A DNA stretch of 64,000 bases from JBGPQJ01 sp963709295 (GCA_963709295.1 CAVPVW010000008.1:744001-808000), one strand, 5' to 3'. Counted from the stretch's first letter, positions 1-10,472 are shown. Notes: generated by a model not told the origin, from the letters alone. Numbers and translations: made by a program.

Positions 1-426
1 CTCATTCTGCTGGTCTGGCGGGTGAACACTGCCGGCTGGGATTTCCTTTCAGTCCTGTTCTTCATCCTTTTTGGGCTCTTTCTTTTCTACTGTTTGAATT
101 ACCTGAAACTCATCATTCAACTCACGCCCGACTCTTTGAAACTGACCTTCGGCATCATCCACTGGACTGTTCCAATGGATAACATCGAGTCGTGTAAATT
201 AGATAATCTGCCAGCACTGAATAAATACGGGGGCGCCGGGATACACTTCATGTTCGTGGACGGCCGGTACCGTGCCTCGTTTAATTTCCTTGAATATCCC
301 AGGGTGGTGGTTGCGCTCAAGAAAAAAGGAAGGGTGCAGGATATTTCTTTCACAACCCGGCAGCCAGAAGAGGTCCTGCGGCTTATTCATCAAGCAATCA
401 CTCGCCGGGCTCTTGTCCAAGAGTAG
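1..426 (+). CDS. Membrane protein with PH-like domain, 5' end outside window
   Basis: The reading frame is open from the first base, so the gene probably starts upstream; the first usable internal start is a GTG at 22. The visible part is about 141 residues. It begins with a hydrophobic stretch that fits one or two membrane helices (residues ILFGLFLFYCLNYLKLII and before), followed by about 90 soluble residues with alternating strands. That pattern resembles the small bacterial PH-like domains attached to membrane anchors (LTFGIIHWTVPMDNIESCKL). No catalytic motif is visible. The family assignment is inference from fold-like pattern only; it could equally be an unclassified membrane protein. 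Confidence 0.5.
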   Translation, partial: LILLVWRVNTAGWDFLSVLFFILFGLFLFYCLNYLKLIIQLTPDSLKLTFGIIHWTVPMDNIESCKLDNLPALNKYGGAGIHFMFVDGRYRASFNFLEYPRVVVALKKKGRVQDISFTTRQPEEVLRLIHQAITRRALVQE

Positions 427-492
427 GCCTCTGCCTTAAAATCAACCCATCATCGCAAGCAATCTCGCAACCGTCGCATTTCGGAGGCATTC

Positions 493-2022
493 ATGACGCA
501 CTCTCGCAAACACATTATGCCCATCATCGCCCTGCTGGCGACCCTGCTGATAAGCTGCCAGGCAATTCTCAGGGCAACTCCCACGCCTGCTGCCATCCCC
601 TCGCCGACGCCTCCATCCGTACCCACTCTCCAACCCACAGACACACCCATCCTATCGCCCACAGCAGCGCCTGTGCCAACCTCGGCGGACTTTCAAACAG
701 GTTATGGCATCGGCGACCCCTACTTTCCCGGGCTGGGCAATCCAGGCTATGATGTTAATAATTATGTGATCGCGCTGGAGGTTGACCCGGAATCCGGTGA
801 AATCAGTGCAAAGACCAGCATTGAGGCCGTCGCAACATCTGACCTTTCATCCTTCAACCTGGACTTTCAAGGATTCGAGATCGACAGTCTCACGGTAGAC
901 GGCAGCAATGCGGATTTCACCCGCGATGACCGCGAGCTGATCATCACTCCCAGAGCACCGCTCCAAGCCGGCGACGAGTTCACCGTGGAGGTCGCCTACC
1001 ACGGAGTCCCTCAGCCGGCCTATTTCAACGCGTTGGATTTCAAGATGGGCTGGCTGCAGGGCACGTCGAAGGCGATCAACGTGCTCTCCGAACCGGATGG
1101 AGCCTCGTCGTGGTTCCCGGTCAACGACCATCCCCTCGACAAAGCCACCTATCGCTTCGAGGTCACCGTGCCGCAGCCCTGGGTGGTCGCCGCGACGGGA
1201 AACTTACTTGGGACGACACCCGAGGGAGATAAAGTCCGTTACATCTGGGAGATGAACAAACCCATGGCCAGCTACCTGGCCAGTGTGAATATCGACCATT
1301 ACGTGCTGCAGGAAAGCATGGGGCCGGACGGGGTCGTGATCCGCAATTACATCCCTGACGATGTGGACCCAATGCTCACGAGGAACCTTGATGCCCTGCC
1401 AGAGATGATTGAATACTTCAGCAATCTTTTTGGTCCCTATCCTTTCGATGCCTACGGCGTGCTCGTCTGCGATGAGACCGTCATCCCCTGCCAGGATGGA
1501 TCGCTTTCACTCGAGGCGCAGAGTCTCTCGATCCACAGTCCCAGCGAGTACATGCTCTCCGAGACCGTCCTGGCGCATGAGCTGGCGCACCAATGGTTCG
1601 GCGACAGCGTCAGCCTGGAGCGCTGGCAGGACATCTGGCTCAAGGAGGGTCTTGCGACCTATTCCTCATGGCTGTGGGAATCGAGGGGCTATTCTCTAGA
1701 ATCATTGACTGCCTGGGCAAAAGACCAGAAGGAAAATATGCCGCCCAACTCGAAGATTGGCGAACCACCTCCGGATGAGCTTTATGCTTGGGAATCCTAT
1801 GTTGGCGGCGCGATGGTCGTGCATGCCCTTCGTCTGCAGGTGGGCGATGAAGCCTTCTTCAATATCCTGCGCACCTATCTTGAACGCTACAAATATGGCA
1901 ATGCCGGCACGGAAGAGTTCATCGCTGTCGCGGAGGAAGTCAGTAGGCAGGAGCTCTCGGCCTTCTTCGACTCGTGGCTCATGCAGACGGAACTACCCGA
2001 TTGGCCGACACCGCCGAAGTGA
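493..2022 (+). CDS. M1-family zinc metallopeptidase, lipoprotein
   Basis: The 509-residue protein starts with a lipoprotein signal peptide (hydrophobic core and lipobox LLISC near residue 22), then a Thr/Pro-rich linker of about 45 residues, so it should be anchored outside the cytoplasmic membrane. The body matches M1 aminopeptidases: N-terminal beta-sandwich, then the zinc motif HELAHQWFG near residue 361 with the downstream glutamate in WLKEGLATY. The exopeptidase GAMEN-type motif is not obvious; the stretch around DGSLSLEAQSL sits in its place. The protein is shorter than full-length aminopeptidase N because the C-terminal helical domain is missing, as in many bacterial M1-like lipoproteins. 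Likely role is degradation of external peptides; the substrate is not predictable. Confidence 0.88.
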   Translation: MTHSRKHIMPIIALLATLLISCQAILRATPTPAAIPSPTPPSVPTLQPTDTPILSPTAAPVPTSADFQTGYGIGDPYFPGLGNPGYDVNNYVIALEVDPESGEISAKTSIEAVATSDLSSFNLDFQGFEIDSLTVDGSNADFTRDDRELIITPRAPLQAGDEFTVEVAYHGVPQPAYFNALDFKMGWLQGTSKAINVLSEPDGASSWFPVNDHPLDKATYRFEVTVPQPWVVAATGNLLGTTPEGDKVRYIWEMNKPMASYLASVNIDHYVLQESMGPDGVVIRNYIPDDVDPMLTRNLDALPEMIEYFSNLFGPYPFDAYGVLVCDETVIPCQDGSLSLEAQSLSIHSPSEYMLSETVLAHELAHQWFGDSVSLERWQDIWLKEGLATYSSWLWESRGYSLESLTAWAKDQKENMPPNSKIGEPPPDELYAWESYVGGAMVVHALRLQVGDEAFFNILRTYLERYKYGNAGTEEFIAVAEEVSRQELSAFFDSWLMQTELPDWPTPPK

Positions 2023-2046
2023 TCCGACAACCTCTGGAGAAAAAGC

Positions 2047-2976
2047 ATGGAGAAAAACAGGATACTTATCATTGGAGCCGGCGTGAACGGCTCGGCGATC
2101 GCCACCAGAATGTATAATGCCGGCATGGATGTGACAGTCCTCGCCCGCGGAAAGCGTTTCGACGAACTGCAAAACGAAGGGATCGTGATCGAGAATCCGT
2201 TCAATAAAAAACGCCAGGTCACCCGGGTCCCGGTCATCAGCGCGCTGGAACCGGAGGATTGCTACGACTTCATCCTGGTGGTGGTACGGAAGAACCAGGC
2301 GCTGGAGCTCCTGCCGCTGCTAGCCCGTAACCGTTCTCCGAACATCGTCTTCATGGGGAACAACCTGACCGGGCCGGATGAATTCAGCAAAGCCCTCGGT
2401 CGGGAGCGGGTCATGATGGGAGGCGTGTACGCCGCCGGAAAGCGGGAGGGCAGTCTGATCCGCGCCATGGTAATACGGTCGGCCGCCTCCCCTTTTGGGG
2501 AGATCGACGGGACGATCACCCCCCGGCTGAATCGGCTCGTGGATATTTTTCGATGGGCAGGCTTCAAGGCGAAGCCATCCACCCAGATCGTGGACTTCCA
2601 GACCACCCACGGGATGGGCGTGGCGGTCATCGCCAGTCTTGCCATGAAGCACGGTGGCGATATACGCGCCCTTGCTCGATCCAAGGACGATTTGAATCTC
2701 TTTGTTGAGGGTCGGCGGGAAACACACCGCGTTCTGCACGCTCTCGGGCGCCAGGTCGTGCCCAGGTCCGAGGCAGCCCTCATCAAAGCCCCGGCATTTC
2801 TGCAGGTAGCAACCATGCGGATATTATTGAACTCAAAGTTCGGGGAGGTCGGCCTGGCGTATCATCTTTCCCAAGCACCTGACGAGATGCGCCAGCTTAT
2901 CACAGAACTGCAGACCCTGGTCGATCAGGCCGGGCTGCCCGTGCCTGCCATCAAAAAAGTTCTGGCAAACAACTAA
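2047..2976 (+). CDS. Ketopantoate reductase (ApbA/PanE)-like dehydrogenase
   Basis: The 309-residue protein begins with a Rossmann dinucleotide motif (IIGAGVNGSAIA, residues 8-19) and shows the two-domain plan of the ApbA/PanE family: N-terminal NAD(P)-binding domain to about residue 170, then a helical C-terminal domain. The family reduces 2-dehydropantoate to pantoate with NADPH for coenzyme A synthesis. Similarity is clear in the N-terminal half, while the C-terminal substrate residues are not easily recognised, so it may act on another 2-oxo acid. It starts 25 bases after the peptidase stop and has an AGAAAAAGC stretch before the ATG, suggesting cotranscription. Confidence 0.75.
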   Translation: MEKNRILIIGAGVNGSAIATRMYNAGMDVTVLARGKRFDELQNEGIVIENPFNKKRQVTRVPVISALEPEDCYDFILVVVRKNQALELLPLLARNRSPNIVFMGNNLTGPDEFSKALGRERVMMGGVYAAGKREGSLIRAMVIRSAASPFGEIDGTITPRLNRLVDIFRWAGFKAKPSTQIVDFQTTHGMGVAVIASLAMKHGGDIRALARSKDDLNLFVEGRRETHRVLHALGRQVVPRSEAALIKAPAFLQVATMRILLNSKFGEVGLAYHLSQAPDEMRQLITELQTLVDQAGLPVPAIKKVLANN

Positions 2977-2997
2977 ACCCGATCACAGGACAACGCC

Positions 2998-3327
2998 ATG
3001 GACATGAAGAACATCCCCTTCGGCACGACGGAATGGTCCGCGATCGAACCCACGGAGCACAAGGGCGAAACCGGCACGGCCACCTGGCGCACACAGCAGT
3101 TCGACACTATCCGGGTGCGGATGGTGGAGTACAGCCCCGGCTACCTCGCTGATCACTGGTGCACGAAGGGTCACATCCTGCTCTGTCTCGAGGGCGAATT
3201 GCACACCGAGCTGGCCGACGGCCGGAAGTTCGTCCTGACCCCCGGCGTAAGCTACCAGGTGGCCGACAATGCCGAGCCGCACCGTTCGCACACGACCACC
3301 GGGGCGAAGCTCTTTATTGTGGATTGA
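2998..3327 (+). CDS. Small cupin-fold protein (DHCW-motif type)
   Basis: This 109-residue protein is one cupin barrel. The segment YLADHWCTKGHILLCLEGEL corresponds to the first cupin motif, and the region around PGVSYQVADNAEPHRSHTT to the second, with several histidines that could bind a metal. It resembles small cupins named after a DHCW-type motif, here written DHWC. No function is established for that group. An in-frame ATG six bases downstream is an alternative start. The gene follows the ketopantoate-reductase-like gene by 21 bases and could be in the same transcript. Confidence 0.7.
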   Translation: MDMKNIPFGTTEWSAIEPTEHKGETGTATWRTQQFDTIRVRMVEYSPGYLADHWCTKGHILLCLEGELHTELADGRKFVLTPGVSYQVADNAEPHRSHTTTGAKLFIVD

Positions 3328-3465
3328 TGAAAATCCAGGTAGAACGTTGCAGCCCAGGCAAGTCCTCCCAGCCTGACAAGGGAAGGACGTCCATCTCCCG
3401 CAGGCAACTCGACGTTATAATCAAGTCATCATCTTTGAAGTTCTTATTGATAAAGGAGGAAACTC

Positions 3466-4443
3466 ATGTCCCTGCGCATTGCCACGTTCAATCTTGAAAA
3501 CCTCGACGACGGCCCGACCATCAAACCCGCGCTGGCCGACCGCATCCAGATCATGCGTCCCCAGCTCGAACGGATGGCGGCGGATGTACTGTGTCTGCAG
3601 GAAATTCACGGCCAGGGGCCGGCCGGAGCTAGGACTCTCTCCGCTCTTGATCAATTGCTGAGCGGCACCTCCTACGCGGGTTTTCACCGGCAGACAACTC
3701 TCACCACGTCCGGGAAGCTCTATGAACAGCGCAATCTCGTTATCCTTTCCCGGTTCCCCATCGTCAGCGTTCAAATCATCCGCGACAGCTCGGGACCCCG
3801 GCCGAGTTACCAGATGGCCACAGCCAGCCCGCCCGATACGACGACGAATCCGCTGGAATGGGAACACCCCATGCTTTATGTGCAGCTGGACATGGGCGAC
3901 GGCCGCTCCCTTCACGTCATCAATGTGCATCTCAAGTCAAAACTCGCCACCCAGATCCCGGGGCAAAAGGTCGACAGCTACACGTGGAAGACGGTGTCCG
4001 CCTGGGCCGAAGGCAGCTTCATCTCCACCATGAAACGCTTTGGGCAGGCGCTGCAGGCGAGGATGCTGATCGACAGCATCTTCGACACCCATGGGCTTGA
4101 CTCCATGATCGTGATCGCCGGCGACTTCAACACCGACGCGGAGGAGGTCACCTTCAAGGCCATCTGCGGACCCGTTGAGGAGACCGGCAACCCGGCTCAC
4201 GCCGCCCGCGTGATGGTGCCCTGCGAGAACAACATCCCGGACTCCGCCCGCTACTCCCTGTTCCACCTGGGAAGAGGGTACATGCTGGATCATATTTTTG
4301 CGTCCCGGCCGCTGCTCAGGTATTTCCGCGGCGCTGAAATCCACAACGAGGTGCTGCCCGACGAATCGGGTTCCTTCCGGGGGGATACCAATTTCCCCGA
4401 GTCGGATCACGCGCCCGTGGTGGCGGAGTTCGAGATCGATTAG
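3466..4443 (+). CDS. Endonuclease/exonuclease/phosphatase family protein
   Basis: The 325-residue protein carries the signature motifs of the EEP superfamily in order: RIATFNLENL at the N-terminus, CLQEIHG near residue 45 (metal-binding glutamate), VINVHLKSK near residue 150, VIAGDFNTDAEE near residue 220 and SDHAPVVAEF at the C-terminus. The family uses divalent metal to cleave phosphodiester bonds in nucleic acids, phospholipids or other molecules; the substrate here is unknown. No signal peptide is visible, so it is probably cytoplasmic. The start is well supported by AAAGGAGG seven bases before the ATG. A terminator follows directly. Confidence 0.82.
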   Translation: MSLRIATFNLENLDDGPTIKPALADRIQIMRPQLERMAADVLCLQEIHGQGPAGARTLSALDQLLSGTSYAGFHRQTTLTTSGKLYEQRNLVILSRFPIVSVQIIRDSSGPRPSYQMATASPPDTTTNPLEWEHPMLYVQLDMGDGRSLHVINVHLKSKLATQIPGQKVDSYTWKTVSAWAEGSFISTMKRFGQALQARMLIDSIFDTHGLDSMIVIAGDFNTDAEEVTFKAICGPVEETGNPAHAARVMVPCENNIPDSARYSLFHLGRGYMLDHIFASRPLLRYFRGAEIHNEVLPDESGSFRGDTNFPESDHAPVVAEFEID

Positions 4444-4481
4444 TACGTCATTTCGTTCACCTGAAAGACCATTCATCACCG

Positions 4482-4524
4482 ACCTGCCCCCGAGTAGCGA
4501 GAAATGTAAGGGCAGGTTGTTTTT
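4482..4524 (+). terminator. Rho-independent terminator after the EEP gene
   Basis: The arms ACCTGCCC and GGGCAGGT form an 8-bp GC-rich stem with a 20-base loop, followed by TGTTTTT. It lies 40 bases after the EEP stop codon and just before the next gene's start. Confidence 0.65.
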
Positions 4525-4545
4525 CACAACAACTTGGAAGCCATC

Positions 4546-5910
4546 ATGAAAAGATACCCGTCCCTGCCGGATTTCGCCCAATTGACCGAAGCGATCACGC
4601 TTTATGCCCAGTTGAAAGCGGAGTACGATGCTGAAGGGATTTCCCTGCCGCTTGCTAAAGCGGAACGCGCGCTTCGCACATCGCTGCGAGAGCTGAAAGC
4701 TCTCCCGATCGATCGTGATCTCGCAAAAAATGAGCCAAATGGTCTGGAGGCGATCCGCTCTCTCCGCCGCCCGGGTCCGCGCCGGCTGCGCAGCTGGCAT
4801 CATGCCAGCAGCATGGCGCACGGGCAGCACGAAGCTGCCCGGTTGTGGAGCAGCTTCAACGCGGAGGCTTATCCCGACCGGCTGGCAGGGGCGCTGTTGG
4901 GACGCATGGCCGGCTGCACGCTGGGAGCGCCGGTCGAGTTCTGGCCCCTCGACCGAATGGAGGCGCTGGCGGAGGAGAATGGCGACGACTTCCCTCCCAC
5001 CGACTACTGGCGCTACGTGCCTGACCCGAAGGAATTGCGCTATGAGATGAGTCCCCGCGAGGACTACACCCGAGGGAAAATGTCCGGCGTGCCGGTGGAC
5101 GATGACATCATCTACACCCTGCTGGGGCTTCTCATTGCGGAGGAGCATGGACCCGATTTCACAACCGAGAATGTCGGCGAGTCGTGGCTGAAATATCTGC
5201 CTTACGCGTGTACAGCTGAGGACATCGCTCTCAAGAATCTCAAGAAAGGAATTCCCGCCAGCCAGACCGGGGCGCGGAATAATCCCTACTGCGAATGGAT
5301 CGGCGCCGACATCCGCGCGGACCCGTGGGGATACATGGCTCCCGGCTGGCCCGAACGGGCAGCGGAAATGGCTTATCGGGATGCGTTCCTCAGCCACCGA
5401 CGCCAGGGCATCTACGGCGAGATGTTCTTCGCGGCAGCCGTGTCGGCCGCGTTCGCCGTCGACGACCCGGTCGAGGCGCTGCGTATCGGCCTCACCGAGA
5501 TTCCGGGAAATTGCGCCTTGCATAAGGCGATCCGCTGGGCGCTTCGCGTTGCACCGGAGGTCAAGAATTACAAACAGGCGCGGCAGGCGGTCGAGGAGCG
5601 GTTCAAGGGCATGCATCCGGTCCACACGATCAACAATGCCTGCCTGACCGTGTGGGGCATCACCATCGGGAAAACGGACTTCACCCGGGTGATCGGCGAG
5701 ACGGTGGCCATGGGGATGGACAATGACTGCACGGCGGCGACAGCCGGCAGCATCGTCGGCGCGGTGGTCGGCAAACGCGGAATACCGGCCCAATGGACGC
5801 GGGGATTTGACGACACCATCCACTCCTACCTGATCGGGAAAAGGCGTTTTTCCATTCGAGATGTGTTGAATCGATTTGAGAAGCAGGCGAGGATTGTTCA
5901 CCGATCATGA
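4546..5910 (+). CDS. ADP-ribosylglycohydrolase-fold protein with in-frame palindromic insert
   Basis: The protein (about 454 residues) has the hallmarks of the ADP-ribosylglycohydrolase (DraG/ARH) family: LLGRMAGCTLGAPVEFW, an acidic pair in PVDDDIIYTLL that would bind magnesium, and near the C-terminus MGMDNDCTAATAGSIVGAVVG, matching the family's second metal motif. The family hydrolyses ADP-ribose from proteins or related N-glycosides; the substrate here is unknown. I chose the ATG at 4546 because GGAAG lies five bases upstream. Residues about 81-100 are encoded by a 60-bp two-hairpin repeat (4786-4845) that also occurs in the glycyl-tRNA synthetase gene; this segment precedes the conserved core and is probably a surface insertion. 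Confidence 0.8.
   Translation: MKRYPSLPDFAQLTEAITLYAQLKAEYDAEGISLPLAKAERALRTSLRELKALPIDRDLAKNEPNGLEAIRSLRRPGPRRLRSWHHASSMAHGQHEAARLWSSFNAEAYPDRLAGALLGRMAGCTLGAPVEFWPLDRMEALAEENGDDFPPTDYWRYVPDPKELRYEMSPREDYTRGKMSGVPVDDDIIYTLLGLLIAEEHGPDFTTENVGESWLKYLPYACTAEDIALKNLKKGIPASQTGARNNPYCEWIGADIRADPWGYMAPGWPERAAEMAYRDAFLSHRRQGIYGEMFFAAAVSAAFAVDDPVEALRIGLTEIPGNCALHKAIRWALRVAPEVKNYKQARQAVEERFKGMHPVHTINNACLTVWGITIGKTDFTRVIGETVAMGMDNDCTAATAGSIVGAVVGKRGIPAQWTRGFDDTIHSYLIGKRRFSIRDVLNRFEKQARIVHRS
4786..4845 (+). repeat. 60-bp two-hairpin palindromic element, copy A, in coding sequence
   Basis: Two stem-loops lie side by side. The first has arms GCTGGC and GCCAGC around ATCAT (4793-4809). The second has arms CGGGCAGC and GCTGCCCG around ACGAA (4821-4841). 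They are joined by GCATGGCGCA. A second copy at 41050-41109 matches about 52 of 60 positions, and one A-T stem pair here is G-C there. The length is exactly 20 codons, so the reading frame is kept. Confidence 0.8.
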
Positions 5911-6020
5911 CAGGGGGAAGTTTTTCTCAACAGTCGCCCTGCCCCATGATTTAAGGCGCGTTCTGCAAAATTTCGTGTCATAATCTTCTTGTGGCTTTAC
6001 AGACCCGCTCTAGCGCAAGT

Positions 6021-6062
6021 CCCCACCAAGAGCGTCCCGCAAATGTCGCGGGACAAGTGGGG
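6021..6062. other. Nested stem-loop in intergenic region
   Basis: Between the ADP-ribosylglycohydrolase-like and NTF2-like genes (235 bases without a gene), outer arms CCCCAC and GTGGGG enclose an inner perfect stem GTCCCGC/GCGGGAC with loop AAATGTC. No T-run follows, so termination is uncertain; it may be an RNA stem or a repeat. The rest of this gap shows nothing clear. Confidence 0.5.
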
Positions 6063-6145
6063 TAAGCCCTTGAGAGACCGCCACGGATGCCTCGCGACCG
6101 TAGGCTGTTGGGGGCGTGTATTCGAAAAAGATAATGAGGTCATCC

Positions 6146-6706
6146 ATGAATCCCTTACAAGAAATTCGCTTGCTGCTGCATAAATTTCAAGACGGCTACA
6201 CCCAGCGTGACGTTTCCCAATTGGATGCATTCATGGATTTATTCACTCCTGATACCGAGGTCATTGGTACGAATGGAGTCAAACCGGGTGTGGAGGAGTG
6301 GTATACCAATCGCGACACAGCAAGTAAAATGATCAAAAGAGATTGGGAAAGGTGGGGTGATCTCAGATTGGAAGTGGAGTCTGCATCCGTTCGAGTTGAG
6401 GGTAAGGTGGGCTGGATCGCGGCAACGGCAACAGTATCGAAAATCATAGGAGACGAAAACTACGCTGAATTGTTGGAATACATAAAGAAATATATAGAAA
6501 CGTCCAAATTACCTGCTGAACAAAAACTCCACTTTATTCTGCGTGATGGGATAAACACTGTCTATGAACTTCGTCGAGGGGAGAGATTTGTCTGGCCGTT
6601 GCGTTTTACAGCGGTGGTCGTGAGTGAAGAAGCGGGATGGAAATTTGCCCAGGTAAATTTTTCATTTCCGACTGTAGGGGATCCAGATGTGCGGATTTTG
6701 GATTAG
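6146..6706 (+). CDS. NTF2/SnoaL-like protein of unknown function
   Basis: The 186-residue protein has the pattern of an NTF2-like cone-fold domain: an N-terminal helix pair (IRLLLHKFQDGYTQRDVSQL), a DLFTPDTEVIGTNG segment typical of SnoaL-like proteins, then a series of strands ending in GWKFAQVNFSFP. An inserted helical stretch at about residues 105-135 is longer than in the minimal fold. I chose the ATG at 6146 because GAGGT lies six bases upstream. No catalytic residue can be named. The gene is AT-richer than its neighbours and could have been acquired, but this is only an impression. Confidence 0.6.
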   Translation: MNPLQEIRLLLHKFQDGYTQRDVSQLDAFMDLFTPDTEVIGTNGVKPGVEEWYTNRDTASKMIKRDWERWGDLRLEVESASVRVEGKVGWIAATATVSKIIGDENYAELLEYIKKYIETSKLPAEQKLHFILRDGINTVYELRRGERFVWPLRFTAVVVSEEAGWKFAQVNFSFPTVGDPDVRILD

Positions 6707-6768
6707 GTTGGTAGAAATAAGCAATTGGTCTTGGTTAGTTTGGTTTGTTCTTTCATAAGGAGATTTCT

Positions 6769-7218
6769 ATGAGCCCGAAGAAGGACACGCAAAAACCTGC
6801 TGGATTCACGGACGAGGAAAAAGCCGCCATGAAGGAGCGCGCCAAAGAGCTGAAAGCGGAAGAGCGCGCGAACAAGGACAGGGCTGCCGGGGAAAGCGAC
6901 TTGCTCGCGAAGATCGCCGAAATGCCGGAACCGGAGCGCACCATGGCGAAGCGGCTCCATGCGATCATCACAGCCAGCGTGCCCGCCCTCTCGCCGAAAA
7001 CCTGGTACGGGATGCCCGCGTATGCCAACAAGGACGGCAAGGTCGTCTGCTTCTTCCAGGCTGCGAGCAAGTTCAACACGAGATACGCGACGTTCGGCTT
7101 CCAGCACGATGCGAACCTCGACGAAGGCGACATGTGGCCTGTCTCCTTCGCGCTGAAGAAGTTGACCGCCGCCGAAGAGGCAAGGATCAGCGCGCTCGTG
7201 AAGAAAGCGGCGGGCTGA
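6769..7218 (+). CDS. DUF1801-like (YdhG/frataxin-like fold) protein
   Basis: The 149-residue protein starts with a charged helical region rich in Glu, Lys and Ala. A C-terminal domain follows with the DUF1801-type signature: LHAIITASVPALSPKTWYGM, then AYANKDGKVVCFF and FNTRYATFGF. DUF1801 proteins have an iron-chaperone-like fold in some members; biochemical roles are poorly known. I chose the ATG at 6769 because TAAGGAG lies eight bases upstream. The gene appears to be a single unit ending before a GC-rich stem-loop. Confidence 0.7.
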   Translation: MSPKKDTQKPAGFTDEEKAAMKERAKELKAEERANKDRAAGESDLLAKIAEMPEPERTMAKRLHAIITASVPALSPKTWYGMPAYANKDGKVVCFFQAASKFNTRYATFGFQHDANLDEGDMWPVSFALKKLTAAEEARISALVKKAAG

Positions 7219-7254
7219 GGACCGATCCCGCCGCCGGCTCCCGACCCGGGCCGG

Positions 7255-7288
7255 ACCGCCTGCCCCCGAAGGGGGATGGTGGGGCGGT
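7255..7288. other. GC-rich nested stem-loop
   Basis: Arms ACCGCC and GGCGGT enclose a second stem CCCCC/GGGGG with loop GAA. It lies between the DUF1801-like gene and the alpha/beta hydrolase. There is no T-run, so it could be a weak terminator or a repeat. Confidence 0.45.
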
Positions 7289-7336
7289 TCATACCATGTG
7301 AACAGAATTCCAGACTCACCCGAAGAGCCATCAAGC

Positions 7337-8284
7337 ATGAAGAATGAATTATTGAAAATACATCCGGAACTGCAACCAGCTGCAAGAATGAGTCCAAAGA
7401 TCAATTTCAGCAAGAGGAATCTTTGGCTCATTAATTTATTAATGTCCGTGATGCCCGCGCCAAAAATTCCCGAAGATATCCTCGTTGAAAACATCACTAT
7501 CCCTGGTCAGGCGGAACGAACAAAAATCCGCTTGCGCATTTACAAACCAAAAAACATTGTCGCGCCAACACCGGTGCTGATCTGGATGCACGGCGGCGGA
7601 TACGTGTTGGGCAAGCCGGAACAAGATGATGGCAGTTGTGCCCAGTATGTGCGCGAACTGGGAATCGCGGTGGTTTCAGTAGATTATCGTTGTGCCCCAA
7701 AGCATCCGTTTCCAGCCGGGCTGGAGGATTGTTACTCAGCGCTGAAGTGGGTGGAGTCTCATTCGGAAGAACTCGGCATGGACACAAATCGTATTGCGAT
7801 CGGGGGCGCAAGCGCCGGAGGCGGGCTGGCTGCCGCCCTCATTCAGCTTGCCCATGATCGCCAGGCGATCGCACCTGTATTCCAATTGCTCATCTACCCG
7901 ATGCTGGATGACCGGACAGCCCTCCGTACGGATATTGACGATAGAATCAACGTTACATGGAGCCAGAAGAGTAATCGGTTTGGCTGGGAGTCCTATCTGG
8001 GAAAGCCATGCGGGGCGGAAGATGTCCCGGCTTATTCCGTGCCTGCACGCCGCGAAGACCTTTCAGGCTTGCCTCCGGCCTGGATCGGGGTGGGATCATT
8101 GGACGTATTTCATGATGAAGATGCAGCCTATGCTCAAAGATTGAAGGAGTGCGGCATCGAGTGTCAAATGGAGATCATCCCCGGCGCATTTCATGGTTTT
8201 GATGTATTCGATCCCAAATTATCAATAGTTCAGGATTTCCGAAAATCGCAAATTTCGGCGTTAAAAGAATACCTATTCCGTTGA
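7337..8284 (+). CDS. Alpha/beta hydrolase, hormone-sensitive-lipase family
   Basis: The 315-residue protein shows the HSL-family motifs: the oxyanion-hole sequence MHGGGYVLG near residue 83, the nucleophile elbow GGASAGGGLAAAL near residue 158, an Asp in LDVFHDEDAAYA, and the catalytic His in PGAFHGFDVF near residue 285. It should be a cytoplasmic esterase acting on short acyl esters. The ATG at 7337 gives a protein of normal length; an upstream GTG at 7298 would add 13 residues. No strong ribosome binding site is visible for either. Confidence 0.85.
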   Translation: MKNELLKIHPELQPAARMSPKINFSKRNLWLINLLMSVMPAPKIPEDILVENITIPGQAERTKIRLRIYKPKNIVAPTPVLIWMHGGGYVLGKPEQDDGSCAQYVRELGIAVVSVDYRCAPKHPFPAGLEDCYSALKWVESHSEELGMDTNRIAIGGASAGGGLAAALIQLAHDRQAIAPVFQLLIYPMLDDRTALRTDIDDRINVTWSQKSNRFGWESYLGKPCGAEDVPAYSVPARREDLSGLPPAWIGVGSLDVFHDEDAAYAQRLKECGIECQMEIIPGAFHGFDVFDPKLSIVQDFRKSQISALKEYLFR

Positions 8285-8660
8285 ATTTGGATTTCGGAGA
8301 CCCCTGTACATCGCACCCGACCCCGAAAAGGTTGCCCATTTCAAAGCGCCCCGCCAAAACCACGGGACAGGCGGGGCCAGCGTGGTAAACAGGAGGGAAT
8401 TCGCTTCTCTCCCGAATTAAGACAGGCGGTCTAGTCAAGTTGGTCGAACGAGGTCGCAGCGGACTTCCCTTTCACTAAAGCACTCGTCTTTTGAGCATTT
8501 CCCCCTCTCTTTCCAGTCTATAACGCAAATGTGTCCAAGACAGCCTGATCAGGTTATTTTGGACATTGTGCATAAAGTAACATATGACAGAGGGATTTAT
8601 GACAGTCGGCAGTAGTAGGAAAGGTATGATTGTGTTATTTCTGATGATATTACTCAAATA
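8285..8660. other. Intergenic region with stem-loop and palindromic dyad
   Basis: This 376-base stretch without a gene separates the hydrolase from the redox cluster. It holds a stem-loop at 8348-8377 (arms GCCCCGCC and GGCGGGGC) and an extended dyad at 8532-8565. The second half is clearly more AT-rich. A direct repeat ATGACAG occurs near 8584 and 8600. No protein-coding pattern was seen; it probably contains the promoter of the cluster. Confidence 0.5.
8532..8565. promoter_or_regulatory. Candidate operator: 34-bp dyad upstream of redox cluster
   Basis: The outer arms TGTCCAA and TTGGACA share the same centre as the inner perfect palindrome CCTGATCAGG. Over two 17-base half-sites, 14 positions are symmetric. 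It lies about 135 bases upstream of the first gene. It may be an operator or an RNA stem; the regulator is unknown. Confidence 0.45.

Positions 8661-10472
<1,812 letters not shown>

Noticed and set aside
3937..5901. Long 654-codon open frame on the minus strand
   Set aside because: It is antisense to the EEP and ADP-ribosylglycohydrolase-like genes, has no recognisable domain, and arises from high GC at third codon positions.
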